A DNA stretch of 14,049 nucleotides from an uncultured Erysipelotrichaceae bacterium (GCA_902783745.1 CACZRY010000064.1:1-14049), one strand, 5' to 3'. Positions 1 to 7,962 are shown, counted from the first letter of the stretch. A program made the numbers and translations. Notes: generated from the letters alone by a model not told the origin.

Positions 1-18
1 AAATAATTAGTATTTATA

Positions 19-861
19 TTAATCATTATAATATTCTCCTTCAAAAACTCTTCTTGCAGGTCCTTTCATAGTTACATTGAAATCCTCATCAACTATAATT
101 TCTAAAGTACCTCCAATTAAATTTACATATATAGTTTCATTAAAAGGCGAAATTCCATTAATACATGCTGCACAAACACTTGCACAAGCACCTGTACCAC
201 ATGCATAAGTCTCTCCGCTTCCTCTTTCATAAACTCTCATGTTTAAATGATTTTTATCTATGATTTCTATAAATTCAGTATTAACCTTAGTTGGAAATAA
301 TTTATTATTTTCAAACACAGGTCCTATTTTATCAAGTTCTAATGAATTAATATTATTCATAAAAATGACGCAATGGGGATTACCCATAGATACCGCAGTG
401 ATATCATAATAATCCCCATTGATTAAACATTTATGATTTATATATTTTTTATCTTCTTGAAGTGGAATAACTTTTGGTTCAAATGATGCTTGTCCCATAT
501 CAACACTTACAAATTCTATTTTATTATTATCATTTGGATATAATTTTAAATATTTAATGCCACTTTTAGTTTCAATTGATAAATCTAGTTTATCTGTATA
601 TTTCTTATCATATACATATTTACCAACGCATCTAATTGCGTTACCACACATCATACCTTCACTACCATCAAGATTAAACATTCTCATTTTAAAATCTGCA
701 ACATCACTTTTGCAAATTAAAACTAATCCATCTGATCCTACACTAAAATGTCTTTTTGACATTTCAATCGCAAGTGAATTTGGGTCATCTATTACATCAT
801 CTAATTCTGATACATAAATATAATCATTTGCACAACCGTGCATTTTTGTAAATGGAATCAT
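19..861 (-). CDS. dapF: Diaminopimelate epimerase DapF
   Basis: Converts LL- to meso-diaminopimelate, the last epimerisation before lysine and the peptidoglycan cross-linking residue; a cytosolic, cofactor-independent enzyme. The 280-residue product has the family length and both halves of the two-cysteine active site: C72 in the MCGNAIRC stretch (71-78) and C221 in the ACGTGACAS stretch (220-228). The N-terminal MHGCANDY (7-14) and the GSGET motif (214-218) are also typical. The ATG overlaps the TAA of pyrG by one base (TAATG), and its AGGAGG ribosome-binding site lies inside the end of pyrG, so translation is probably coupled. It is the last gene of the minus-strand run visible here and the only one whose reaction does not involve glutamine or glutamate nitrogen directly. 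Nothing about the protein looks abnormal. Confidence 0.97.
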   Translation of the reverse strand: MIPFTKMHGCANDYIYVSELDDVIDDPNSLAIEMSKRHFSVGSDGLVLICKSDVADFKMRMFNLDGSEGMMCGNAIRCVGKYVYDKKYTDKLDLSIETKSGIKYLKLYPNDNNKIEFVSVDMGQASFEPKVIPLQEDKKYINHKCLINGDYYDITAVSMGNPHCVIFMNNINSLELDKIGPVFENNKLFPTKVNTEFIEIIDKNHLNMRVYERGSGETYACGTGACASVCAACINGISPFNETIYVNLIGGTLEIIVDEDFNVTMKGPARRVFEGEYYND

Positions 862-2468
862 TATGATAACCTCCTTTTTAAGCTCTCACAAATAAATTTT
901 TTAAATAAAGGATGAGCTTTATTTGGTCTTGATTTGAACTCAGGATGATATTGTACTCCTAAGAAGAATGGTTCTTCTTTAATTTCAATTGCTTCAACTA
1001 ATCTATTATCAACTGAAGTACCTGAAATTGTAATTCCGGCTTTTTCAAATTGACTTCTATAATCATTATTAAATTCATATCTATGACGATGACGTTCATG
1101 TATTAATTCGTTTTGATAGCATTTATATAAAGTAGTATCATGATCTTTTATACTGCATGGATATGAACCTAATCTTAATGTTCCACCTTTGTTTATTTCA
1201 TCGTTTTGTCCTGGCATAAAGTGTATTACTAAATTCTTAGATGTTGGATCAAATTCAAATGAATTTGCGTCACTAAGCCCTAAAATATCTCTTGCAGCCT
1301 CAATAGTAAATATTTGCATACCTAAGCAAATACCAAAATATGGTATATGATTTAATCTTGCATACTTACAAGCTAAAATCATACCTGATATTCCTCTATT
1401 ACCAAATCCACCTGGAACAATAATTCCATCTGAATTAGATAATATAGAATCAACATTATCTTCAGTAATTGTATCTGAATCTACCCAATTAATATTTACT
1501 GTAGTCTCATTTTCAAAGCCAGCGTGGTTTAATGCTTCAACAACAGATAAATAAGCATCATGTAATAATGTATATTTACCTACTAATGAAATTCTTACCT
1601 CGTATTTTAAATTATTTATTCTTGAAACTAAATCATACCAGTCATGTAAGTCTGGTTCTTTAGCATCTAAATGAAGCTTTCTTACAACAATATTTGCAAG
1701 GCCTTCCTCTTCTAGCATTAAAGGTGCTTCATATAAAGAATTTAATGTCACGTTTGAAATAACACAATCCTCTTCTACATCACAAAATAAGGCAACCTTT
1801 TTAAATATAGATTCATCTAAAATCTTTTCATCGCTTCTTAGGATTATAATATCAGGAGATATTCCCATACCTCTTAATTCCTTACAAGAATGCTGTGCAG
1901 GCTTAGATTTATGTTCTTTTGATGCTTTTAGGTATGGTACTAATACAATATGTATATATAACGCATCACCTAATACCTCACGACCAATTTGTCTTATAGC
2001 TTCTAGGAATGGTTGAGATTCAATATCACCTGTTGTACCACCTATTTCTGTAATTACAACATCAGCATCAGTTATTTCACTTAATTTATAAATAAAGTTT
2101 TTTATTTCGTTAGTAACATTAGGAATATATTGTACAGTATGACCTAAATATTCCCCTTTTCTTTCTTTATCTAATACTTTTTCAAATACCTTACCTGTTG
2201 TAAGATTTGAATATTTATTTAAATCTTCATCAATAAATCTTTCATAATGACCTAAATCTAAGTCAGTTTCAGTACCATCTTCAGTAACATAAACCTCACC
2301 ATGCTGGTAAGGTGACATTGTACCAGGATCTACATTGATATAAGGATCTAGTTTTTGGGATGCTACCTTTAAGCCTCGTGCTTTTAATAATCTTCCTAAG
2401 CTTGCGGCAGTAATTCCTTTTCCAAGGCCAGATACTACACCTCCTGTTACAAATATAAATTTACTCAT
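861..2468 (-). CDS. pyrG: CTP synthase PyrG (glutamine-hydrolysing)
   Basis: Aminates UTP to CTP using ATP and the amide nitrogen of glutamine. The 535-residue protein has the normal length and two-domain order. The N-terminal synthetase domain (about 1-270) has the P-loop-like [10 protein letters not shown] (9-18) and the [13 protein letters not shown] region (41-53). The class I glutamine amidotransferase domain (about 290-535) has the FGICLGMQ nucleophile elbow with C381 and the catalytic H508 and E510 in YHPE. The [10 protein letters not shown] motif (458-467) is also conserved. The gene starts 13 bases after the ANTAR gene, with AGAGGTG as ribosome-binding site, and overlaps dapF by one base. 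Its place downstream of glutamate synthase and glnA suggests that CTP formation is tied to glutamine supply, which is an inference from context. Confidence 0.98.
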   Translation of the reverse strand: MSKFIFVTGGVVSGLGKGITAASLGRLLKARGLKVASQKLDPYINVDPGTMSPYQHGEVYVTEDGTETDLDLGHYERFIDEDLNKYSNLTTGKVFEKVLDKERKGEYLGHTVQYIPNVTNEIKNFIYKLSEITDADVVITEIGGTTGDIESQPFLEAIRQIGREVLGDALYIHIVLVPYLKASKEHKSKPAQHSCKELRGMGISPDIIILRSDEKILDESIFKKVALFCDVEEDCVISNVTLNSLYEAPLMLEEEGLANIVVRKLHLDAKEPDLHDWYDLVSRINNLKYEVRISLVGKYTLLHDAYLSVVEALNHAGFENETTVNINWVDSDTITEDNVDSILSNSDGIIVPGGFGNRGISGMILACKYARLNHIPYFGICLGMQIFTIEAARDILGLSDANSFEFDPTSKNLVIHFMPGQNDEINKGGTLRLGSYPCSIKDHDTTLYKCYQNELIHERHRHRYEFNNDYRSQFEKAGITISGTSVDNRLVEAIEIKEEPFFLGVQYHPEFKSRPNKAHPLFKKFICESLKRRLS

Positions 2469-2481
2469 CTTAATTTCACCT

Positions 2482-3069
2482 CTATTTTTTATGATAAATA
2501 TCTATAATATGCTTAGCTAAATCTATCTTCTTTACTCTTAAGTCCATACTTGTCTTTTCAAGCCACTTATGAACCTCATCTTCTGTATAGTTCTTATTCT
2601 TAATTAATAATAGTTTAGCTTCATTTATTAATCTAATTTCTTTCATTCTTTCATCTAATGATTTCTTAGGCTCACTAGATTTGCTCATATTTATCTTTTC
2701 TAGAGTAGATGTTATTAATCTTAATGCTTGTATAAATGTTTCTTTTGATGTAGGTTTTGAAATAGTTAAAATACCAAATTCATTAGTCTTTTCATATACA
2801 TCAGCATATATGTTTTCTTTTGCTAAAACTAAAACACCAAGCTTTAATCTATAAGATACATCAATTGAAAAAAGTACTCCTAATTCATCCTTTAATGGAG
2901 TATTTACTATGACTATATCAAAACTTCTTTCAATCAATAATCTTTTAGCTTCACTTGCTGATGATACAACAACTAATTCATAATTTCTTGGGTCAAGGAT
3001 GCTTTTTATTGTTTCATTGAATTTTTCAAATTGTGATACTAATAATATCTTATAAATAAATTCTTTCAT
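2482..3069 (-). CDS. ANTAR-domain RNA-binding antitermination regulator with degenerate receiver
   Basis: A 195-residue two-domain regulator. Residues 1-123 look like a response-regulator receiver fold but lack its chemistry: the acidic pair after the first strand is replaced (KILLVSQF, 7-14) and the phospho-acceptor position is N56 ([10 protein letters not shown], 50-59). The distal lysine K105 in SKP is kept. A short linker leads to a C-terminal ANTAR three-helix domain (about 138-192) with the usual pattern, including A151-K152, [10 protein letters not shown] (170-179) and LAKHII (184-189). ANTAR proteins bind hexaloop RNA hairpins and prevent intrinsic termination in leaders. A related protein beside glnA in solventogenic Clostridium has been called NitR, from memory. 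It sits between glnA and pyrG with an AGGAGG site. Likely targets are the leaders at 7718-7784 and 7964-8015. The loss of the aspartate suggests control other than phosphorylation. Confidence 0.9.
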   Translation of the reverse strand: MKEFIYKILLVSQFEKFNETIKSILDPRNYELVVVSSASEAKRLLIERSFDIVIVNTPLKDELGVLFSIDVSYRLKLGVLVLAKENIYADVYEKTNEFGILTISKPTSKETFIQALRLITSTLEKINMSKSSEPKKSLDERMKEIRLINEAKLLLIKNKNYTEDEVHKWLEKTSMDLRVKKIDLAKHIIDIYHKK

Positions 3070-3100
3070 AAAAAGCCTCCTTTCAAAAAAATTTATAAAA

Positions 3101-4288
3101 CTATTTTAAATAGTATTCTAAAGTTTCTTTATCTAAATATTTGTTAATAAATTCACTATTTCTTGCAATTTCTTTTGCTTCATCTAATGTCTTAGGAAGC
3201 ATTTCGAAATTAATATTTTCTTTCCTGTTTGCATCTAAAGTTTTATCTAGACTTAAATTATTTAAAACTCCATCCATTGCAGCATAAATAATTAATGCGA
3301 ATGCAATATATGGATTGCATGTTGAATCAGGACTTCTTAATTCACTTCTTTTATAAATGCCCTTTGCGGCAGGAATACGAACAAGAACTGTACGATTTTC
3401 TTCTCCGTATGAAATAAATTTAGGTGCGTTCATTTTACCTAATCTATTGTATGAATAATCCTTACAATTTAAGAATGCAGTTATTTCTTTAATATGCTTT
3501 ATTACACCAGCTGTACCAGCTTCATTTAGTGATACATCACCTTTTGATAAAGAGAAATTAATATGAAAACCACTACCAGGTCTACCTTCTAAAGGTTTTG
3601 GCTCAAATGAAGCATAAAGACCATTACGTTCCGCAACTGTTCTTACAACACCTTTAAATGTTGTTGCATCATCTGCAGCCTCAAGTGGGAAAGAACACAT
3701 GTAATCAATTTCATTTTGACCAGGTCCTTCCTCGTGATGAGAACCTTCTGGTATTAAATCCATTTCCTCTAATGTTAAACAAATTTCTCTTCTAACATTT
3801 TCACCTTTATCCTTAGGTGCAATATCCATATAACCTGCATTATCATATGGAATTAAAGTTGGTTCACCTTCTTCATCTCTTTTAAATAAATAGAATTCAA
3901 TTTCTGAGCCAAATTTAAATGTAACTCCTTCTTTTGAAGCATATTCAATAGCTTCTTTTAAAATCCTTCTTGAATCATTTACAAATAAAGTTCCATCTGG
4001 ATTTTTAATATCACAATACATTCTAACAACCTTACCTGATAATGGACGCCATGGTAATAGTGTTAATGTATCTGGATTTGGGAATAAGAATAAATCTGAT
4101 TTTATTCCTGTATTAAATCCCTTGATTGCAAATGCATCAATAGAAATTCCATAATTAAATGCTTTATCAAGCTCATGTGGCATAATAGAGATATTTTTTT
4201 GTTCACCATAAATATCTGTAAATGCTAATCTTATGAACTTAACATCTTCTTCCTTACAATATTCAATAACTGATTCTTTATCGTACAT
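3101..4288 (-). CDS. glnA: Glutamine synthetase type I, short form
   Basis: ATP-dependent ligation of ammonia to glutamate. Type I signatures are clear: GSEIEFYLF (127-135, metal ligands E129 and E131), HHEEGPGQNEID (184-195, E186 and E193), GSGFHIN (238-244, H242), NRTVLVRIP (298-306) and ELRSPDSTCNPYIA (316-329). At 395 residues it is some 50 or more shorter than usual GSI proteins and stops soon after the catalytic core. No adenylylation-site NLYDL motif is present. The active-site flap is unusual: where most GSI proteins read VPGYEAP this one reads GKMNAP (284-289), one residue shorter and with asparagine in place of the flap glutamate. The usual DGSSIEGF is DAFAIKGF (51-58). It may be a divergent GS lineage of Clostridia or a related gamma-glutamyl ligase; the glutamate synthase/ANTAR context favours glutamine synthetase. 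An AGGAGG site precedes the ATG. Confidence 0.88.
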   Translation of the reverse strand: MYDKESVIEYCKEEDVKFIRLAFTDIYGEQKNISIMPHELDKAFNYGISIDAFAIKGFNTGIKSDLFLFPNPDTLTLLPWRPLSGKVVRMYCDIKNPDGTLFVNDSRRILKEAIEYASKEGVTFKFGSEIEFYLFKRDEEGEPTLIPYDNAGYMDIAPKDKGENVRREICLTLEEMDLIPEGSHHEEGPGQNEIDYMCSFPLEAADDATTFKGVVRTVAERNGLYASFEPKPLEGRPGSGFHINFSLSKGDVSLNEAGTAGVIKHIKEITAFLNCKDYSYNRLGKMNAPKFISYGEENRTVLVRIPAAKGIYKRSELRSPDSTCNPYIAFALIIYAAMDGVLNNLSLDKTLDANRKENINFEMLPKTLDEAKEIARNSEFINKYLDKETLEYYLK

Positions 4289-4322
4289 AATAAAGTCCTC
4301 CTAAATTTAAATAATATAGTCT

Positions 4323-4328
4323 ATTATA
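4323..4328 (-). promoter_or_regulatory. Possible internal -10 element upstream of glnA
   Basis: A perfect TATAAT reads toward glnA in the 74-base gap behind the GXGXG gene, about 35 bases before the glnA ATG. No good -35 box is found 16-18 bases upstream, where the sequence is about TTTTAA. In such AT-rich DNA this may be chance. If real, it would give glnA, the ANTAR gene, pyrG and dapF a second start independent of the attenuated gltB leader. Confidence 0.25.
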
Positions 4329-4350
4329 TAACATCTACTTTTGTTTTAAA

Positions 4351-4367
4351 ATTAGTATTATACTAAT
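4351..4367 (-). other. AT-rich stem-loop overlapping the stop codon of the GXGXG gene
   Basis: A 7-bp perfect inverted repeat (ATTAGTA / TACTAAT, 3-base loop) covers the TAG stop and is followed by a few Ts on the minus strand. It has only one G-C pair per arm and a short T-run, so it would be at best a weak, leaky terminator or a 3' processing element between the glutamate synthase genes and glnA. Confidence 0.3.
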
Positions 4368-5082
4368 TTGCAACATAATGGGCCTTAAATGGATTTGAGC
4401 TATTTGGAGTTACAACACTAAATCCATCCTTAATTAAATCATCTAAATTCAAATTAAAGTATTTAGAAAACTTTTTTAAGTAAGGCATAATTTCTAATAA
4501 ATCCTCTTCTTTAGCTTCATTAATTAATAATCTTTCAGATTTATTTTTATATTTACCTCTTATATATACCTTACCACCATACATACCCTTAAATGAGAAA
4601 TCACCTATTATTTCCTTAGGATTATCTAATCCTAATACAACAATATATCCACCAGCCATATATTCAGCTAAAAAAGAACCAGCCTTATTTCCAATAATCA
4701 TTACAGGCTTTTTATCTAAATAAGCCTTCATATGAATACCACTTCTATAACCAGTGTTTCCTCTTACATATATTTCACCGCCACGCATTGCGTATCCTAA
4801 TGCATCACCAGCATTACCATGGATAATTATTTCACCTTTATTCATAGTATCCCCTGTTGCATCAGAAACATTACCATATACTTCAATTTTAGCGCCATCC
4901 ATATACGCACCAAGTGCATTACCAGGAATACCATTAGTAATTTTTATATTTTTATCTACTAATGCATCACCAATAAATCTATCTCCTAAAGTATTTATAA
5001 CCTCAATATCCTTATATTTTGAATTTTTAATTGCTTGATTTAAATCCTTATAGCTTTTAAAGCTTCTTGCATCAATAACCAT
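4363..5082 (-). CDS. Glutamate synthase GXGXG-domain protein (archaeal-type third subunit)
   Basis: Equivalent to the C-terminal right-handed beta-helix domain of bacterial GltB, here a separate 239-residue protein. Repeats of G-x-x-G-x-x-x-G form run through residues 50-175: GIPGNALGAYMDGA, GNVSDATGDTMNKG, GNAGDALGYAMRGG and GNTGYRSGIHM. These are the diagnostic turns of this fold. In glutamate synthase the domain is structural and helps join the glutaminase and synthase sites; it has no catalytic residues of its own. It begins 8 bases after the FMN-domain gene with an AGGTGA ribosome-binding site, so the two are surely co-translated from one message. GXGXG domains also occur in formylmethanofuran dehydrogenase subunit C, but the neighbours here settle the assignment. 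Archaeal-style naming would be gltB3 or glxC. Confidence 0.93.
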   Translation of the reverse strand: MVIDARSFKSYKDLNQAIKNSKYKDIEVINTLGDRFIGDALVDKNIKITNGIPGNALGAYMDGAKIEVYGNVSDATGDTMNKGEIIIHGNAGDALGYAMRGGEIYVRGNTGYRSGIHMKAYLDKKPVMIIGNKAGSFLAEYMAGGYIVVLGLDNPKEIIGDFSFKGMYGGKVYIRGKYKNKSERLLINEAKEEDLLEIMPYLKKFSKYFNLNLDDLIKDGFSVVTPNSSNPFKAHYVAN

Positions 5083-5090
5083 AAATTCAC

Positions 5091-6602
5091 CTACATTCCT
5101 GCATGATTAATGCCTAATATATCAAGTTCAACTTGATTCAAACCTAAACCCCTAAGCATCAATCTATTACCTTTTAGGGTTTCTATAGAATTAATTCCCA
5201 TACCACCCATCATTTCTTTTATTTCATATGTCCAGGCATTGATTAGATTTACTAATCTTTCTTCAGCAATCTTAGGATCTAATCTCTTAGTTAAGTTTTC
5301 ATCTTGTGTAGCAATACCCCAATTACATTTACCACTTTGACAATTTCTACATAAATGGCATCCCATTGCAAGTAATGCAGCTGTACCAATATATACTGCA
5401 TCCGCACCTAAAGCTATTGCTTTTATTACGTCTGCAGAGGAACGAATTGAACCAGCAGCAACAAGTGAAATATTATTTCTAATACCTTCTTCTCTTAATC
5501 TTTGATCTACAGATGCTAACGCAAGCTCAATAGGAATACCTACGTTATCTCTTATTCTTGTAGGTGCAGCACCTGTACCTCCTCTATAACCATCAATTAC
5601 AATAATATCCGCACCACTTCTTGCGATACCTGAGGCAATAGCTGCGATATTATGTACTGCTGCAACCTTAACTATAATTGGCTTTTTAAAATTAGTAGCT
5701 TCCTTTAATGAATCAACTAATTGTTTTAAATCTTCAATAGAATAAATATCATGGTGTGGTGCTGGAGATATTGCATCAGAACCTTCTGGTACCATTCTTG
5801 TTTTAGAAACATCACCAACCATCTTCTTACCAGGTAAGTGACCACCAATACCAGGCTTTGCACCTTGTCCCATTTTTATTTCAATCGCAGAACCAGAATC
5901 TAAATAATCCTTATAAACACCGAATCTACCTGATGCTACTTGAACAATTGTATTATCCTTAAAGCCTTCTAAATCTTGGTGTAAGCCACCCTCACCTGTG
6001 TTATAAAAAGTTCCTAATCTTTTTGCAGCACCTGCAAGTGCTTTATGTGCATTAAGTGATATTGCGCCATAAGACATACCACCAAACATAATAGGAGTGT
6101 CAATTTTTAATTGAGGCTCCATATCTAAATTTATACTTCCATCAAGATTTCTTTTTATATGTGTAGGCTTTTTGCCTAAGAATACTCTTGTTTCCATTGG
6201 TTCTCTTAATGGATCAATTGATGGATTTGTTACTTGTGATGCATTAATTAAAATTCTATCAAAGTATGAAGGCATTTGGTTAGGATTACCCATAGATGAT
6301 AATAATACACCACCAGTATTAGATTGCTTATATATTTCTTCTACAAGGTTAGATGTCCAGTTTGCATTTCTTTTAATGCTACAATCAGATTCAACTATCT
6401 TTAAGCATTTCATAGGACATACTGCAACACATCTCATACAAGATACACATTTTTCATCATGTGCAAGCATAATATGGCCTTTTTCATTATAATAATGAAC
6501 CTCATTTGCACACTCACGTTCACATAAACGACATCTTGAGCATATATCATTATTTCTTACTATTTCATATTTAGGATAAAAATATCCACTATAATCTTTC
6601 AT
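5091..6602 (-). CDS. gltB: Ferredoxin-type glutamate synthase, FMN-binding synthase subunit
   Basis: Catalyses reductive transfer of ammonia to 2-oxoglutarate, giving glutamate. The N-terminus (about 15-70) carries two 4Fe-4S motifs, C21-x2-C24-x2-C27-x3-C31 and C52-x2-C55-x2-C58-x3-C62. Residues of about 140-495 form the FMN TIM-barrel of glutamate synthase, with MFGGMSYGAIS (172-182), GEGGLHQD (203-210), GQGAKPGIGGHLPG (245-258), SPAPHHDIYS (279-288), DGYRGGTGAAP (337-347) and AAGSIRSSAD (382-391). The 3Fe-4S ligands are C415, C421 and C426, in the family spacing Cx5Cx4C, before GIATQ. At 503 residues it is the archaeal-type split form, not the roughly 1500-residue bacterial GltB. The extra ferredoxin domain implies electrons arrive through iron-sulfur centres; no gltD-like NADPH subunit is in the window. 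The ATG overlaps the upstream TAA by one base. Confidence 0.96.
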   Translation of the reverse strand: MKDYSGYFYPKYEIVRNNDICSRCRLCERECANEVHYYNEKGHIMLAHDEKCVSCMRCVAVCPMKCLKIVESDCSIKRNANWTSNLVEEIYKQSNTGGVLLSSMGNPNQMPSYFDRILINASQVTNPSIDPLREPMETRVFLGKKPTHIKRNLDGSINLDMEPQLKIDTPIMFGGMSYGAISLNAHKALAGAAKRLGTFYNTGEGGLHQDLEGFKDNTIVQVASGRFGVYKDYLDSGSAIEIKMGQGAKPGIGGHLPGKKMVGDVSKTRMVPEGSDAISPAPHHDIYSIEDLKQLVDSLKEATNFKKPIIVKVAAVHNIAAIASGIARSGADIIVIDGYRGGTGAAPTRIRDNVGIPIELALASVDQRLREEGIRNNISLVAAGSIRSSADVIKAIALGADAVYIGTAALLAMGCHLCRNCQSGKCNWGIATQDENLTKRLDPKIAEERLVNLINAWTYEIKEMMGGMGINSIETLKGNRLMLRGLGLNQVELDILGINHAGM

Positions 6603-7696
6603 TAGTACATGCCCTCCTTTACCTTTATAATAACAGGCTCTCCACCCTTAGGAGCCCATATTTCATCTAAATCACTTCTCATGCTTCTTAAAGCACATTC
6701 TTCACTTGCTAGATAAACAACATCATCTTTTTCTGATACAACTAAATTTCTTAATTTTAATCTATCATTTAATGCCATAAGTCCACCTTTAAATCCTAAA
6801 ATAATAGAAAATGGACCAGTTATTAATAAAGATGCATAATTATTTCTTAAGAAAGTAATTTTCTTCTTTTCATCTAAATCAGTCATTTCATCGATTTGTT
6901 CCCAAAATGGTGCTGCAACAACTGTTGCAAATTCATTTAGTGATAATCCTTCTCTTCTTAATAAGAAATCAGCAATATATGTAATAACTTCAGTATCAGT
7001 TTTTAATGAACATTTATAACCAAACATTTCTATAAATCTTCTATTTGCATCATAGCTTGATATTTCACCATTATGTACAATAGTATAATCAAGTAACGCA
7101 AATGGGTGAGCACCACCCCACCAACCAGGTGTATTTGTTGGATATCTACCATGTGCTGTCCACATATATCCTTTATATTCATCTAATCTATAGAATTCTC
7201 CTACCTCTTCAGGATAACCAACAGCCTTAAATACACCCATATTTTTACCAGATGAGAATACATATCCTCCATCAAATGTATCATTAATCTTTGTAACAAC
7301 TCTCATTGTATATTCATCTTCTGTTAATTGAGATTCTCTTAATTTGTTCGCATTAGGCTTTACAAAATAACGCCAAATTAATGGTTCATCCTTTATAGCC
7401 TTAATTTTTTTAGTTGGAATTCTTGAATAGTCAACTATATCAAATACTTCATTTAAATATGCTTCAGTCTTTGTTTTTATATTATTATCATTATAAAATA
7501 CGTGTAATGCATAATAATCTTTATATTCAGGATATATTCCATATCCAGAAAAGCCACCGCCTAAGCCATTTGATCTGTCATGCATTGTTGCCATTGCATC
7601 AACAATCTTCTTACCAGACATTAATTCACCATTTTTAGATATCATTGCAGCAATTGCACATCCTGCAGGGATTCTAATTTCTCCTTCTTTTTTCAT
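6602..7696 (-). CDS. Glutamate synthase glutaminase-domain subunit (class II amidotransferase)
   Basis: Releases ammonia from glutamine for the adjacent synthase subunit. Class II (Ntn) amidotransferase motifs are present in order: GRYPTN (183-188), HNGEI (208-212) and KTDTE (232-236). The probable nucleophile is C13 in IPAGCAIAAM, so 12 residues would have to be removed to expose it as residue 1; the start is set by AAGGAGG at 7704-7710, seven bases before the ATG. Cys-Ala here differs from the common Cys-Gly of this family. The protein is 364 residues, the size of the stand-alone archaeal-type GltB1 (glxB). It is the first gene of the minus-strand operon and lies behind the attenuated leader at 7718-7784. 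Its stop overlaps the next start (TAATG). Confidence is high for the family and moderate for the processing. Confidence 0.93.
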   Translation of the reverse strand: MKKEGEIRIPAGCAIAAMISKNGELMSGKKIVDAMATMHDRSNGLGGGFSGYGIYPEYKDYYALHVFYNDNNIKTKTEAYLNEVFDIVDYSRIPTKKIKAIKDEPLIWRYFVKPNANKLRESQLTEDEYTMRVVTKINDTFDGGYVFSSGKNMGVFKAVGYPEEVGEFYRLDEYKGYMWTAHGRYPTNTPGWWGGAHPFALLDYTIVHNGEISSYDANRRFIEMFGYKCSLKTDTEVITYIADFLLRREGLSLNEFATVVAAPFWEQIDEMTDLDEKKKITFLRNNYASLLITGPFSIILGFKGGLMALNDRLKLRNLVVSEKDDVVYLASEECALRSMRSDLDEIWAPKGGEPVIIKVKEGMY

Positions 7697-7717
7697 TAAA
7701 AGACCTCCTTAAATAAT

Positions 7718-7780
7718 AAAAAGGGCGCTCACCCAATAATTAGAGGGTAAAGTACCCCTAAAAATTAGGTGAACGTCCTT
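7718..7780 (-). terminator. Leader intrinsic terminator (attenuator) before the glutamate synthase operon
   Basis: Transcribed toward the operon, 7764-7780 pairs with 7721-7737 over 17 positions with one mismatch (A7776 opposite C7725), followed by TTTTT at about 7718-7722. The apex holds a second hairpin at 7741-7760 (TAGGGGTA / TACCC-T-CTA, loop CTT). It lies between the promoter and the ribosome-binding site of the first gene, so as drawn it would stop transcription before any coding sequence. Its 5' arm overlaps the hexaloop hairpin 7771-7784, giving two mutually exclusive folds. Confidence 0.8.
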
Positions 7781-7784
7781 GTTC
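7771..7784 (-). promoter_or_regulatory. Candidate ANTAR-binding hexaloop (antiterminator) in gltB leader
   Basis: On the minus strand GAAC (7784-7781) and GUUC (7774-7771) form a 4-bp stem around the six-base loop AAGGAC (7780-7775). The loop has A at position 1 and G at position 4, the conserved positions of ANTAR hexaloops. Eleven of its 14 bases belong to the 5' arm of the terminator, so a protein holding this hairpin would block termination. This is the expected position for the second hairpin of the ANTAR motif; no first hairpin fits between the predicted start site and here. Confidence 0.5.
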
Positions 7785-7790
7785 CTCTAT

Positions 7791-7819
7791 AATTTATCAC
7801 TTTTAAATTCGATAGTCAA
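7791..7819 (-). promoter_or_regulatory. Promoter of the glutamate synthase-glnA-ANTAR-pyrG-dapF operon
   Basis: Minus-strand -35 TTGACT (7814-7819), exactly 17 bases, then -10 TAAATT (7791-7796) preceded by TGA, an extended -10 (TGn). Transcription would begin near 7783-7786, only a base or two from the foot of the hexaloop hairpin. The -10 matches the consensus at only four of six positions. Confidence 0.6.
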
Positions 7820-7820
7820 C

Positions 7821-7841
7821 CTATTTTTAAAATAAAATTCA
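7821..7841. repeat. AT-rich direct repeat, copy 1
   Basis: A 21-bp unit beginning CTATTTTT matches 7883-7903 in the same orientation at 19 of 21 positions, with differences at the 9th and 20th bases. This copy abuts the upstream side of the -35 box of the minus-strand promoter. It could be an UP element or regulator site, or simply low-complexity sequence. Confidence 0.45.
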
Positions 7842-7882
7842 ATATATTTACTAATTCAAACGAACTTTTTGCGTTTTTTTGT

Positions 7883-7903
7883 CTATTTTTGAAATAAAAT
7901 TTA
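7883..7903. repeat. AT-rich direct repeat, copy 2
   Basis: Second copy of the 21-bp unit at 7821-7841, ending 9 bases upstream of the -35 box of the glnN promoter. Between the copies (7842-7882) is AT-rich DNA with a small inverted repeat, AAACG (7858-7862) and CGTTT (7872-7876), and no other recognisable element. Confidence 0.45.
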
Positions 7904-7912
7904 AAATTGTTG

Positions 7913-7941
7913 TTGACAACTAATTTTTTTAGGATTAGAAT
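7913..7941 (+). promoter_or_regulatory. Promoter of the glnN-amt operon
   Basis: A consensus -35 TTGACA (7913-7918), a 17-base spacer, and -10 TAGAAT (7936-7941, five of six). Transcription should start near 7948. The -35 lies inside a small palindrome, GTTGACAAC (7912-7920). This is a strong vegetative-type promoter, consistent with control being exerted after initiation at the terminator just downstream. Confidence 0.8.
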
Positions 7942-7962
7942 AAGCGTGTAAATAAAAAACGC

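Noticed and set aside
4351..4367. Stem-loop after the GXGXG gene as a true operon terminator
   Set aside because: It is very AT-rich with a short T-run, so it is listed only as a weak element; glnA is probably still read from the upstream promoter.
7944..7962. GCGT/ACGC inverted repeat as a first ANTAR hairpin (P1) for glnN
   Set aside because: The loop is 11 bases, not six, and the left arm lies at or before the predicted transcription start.
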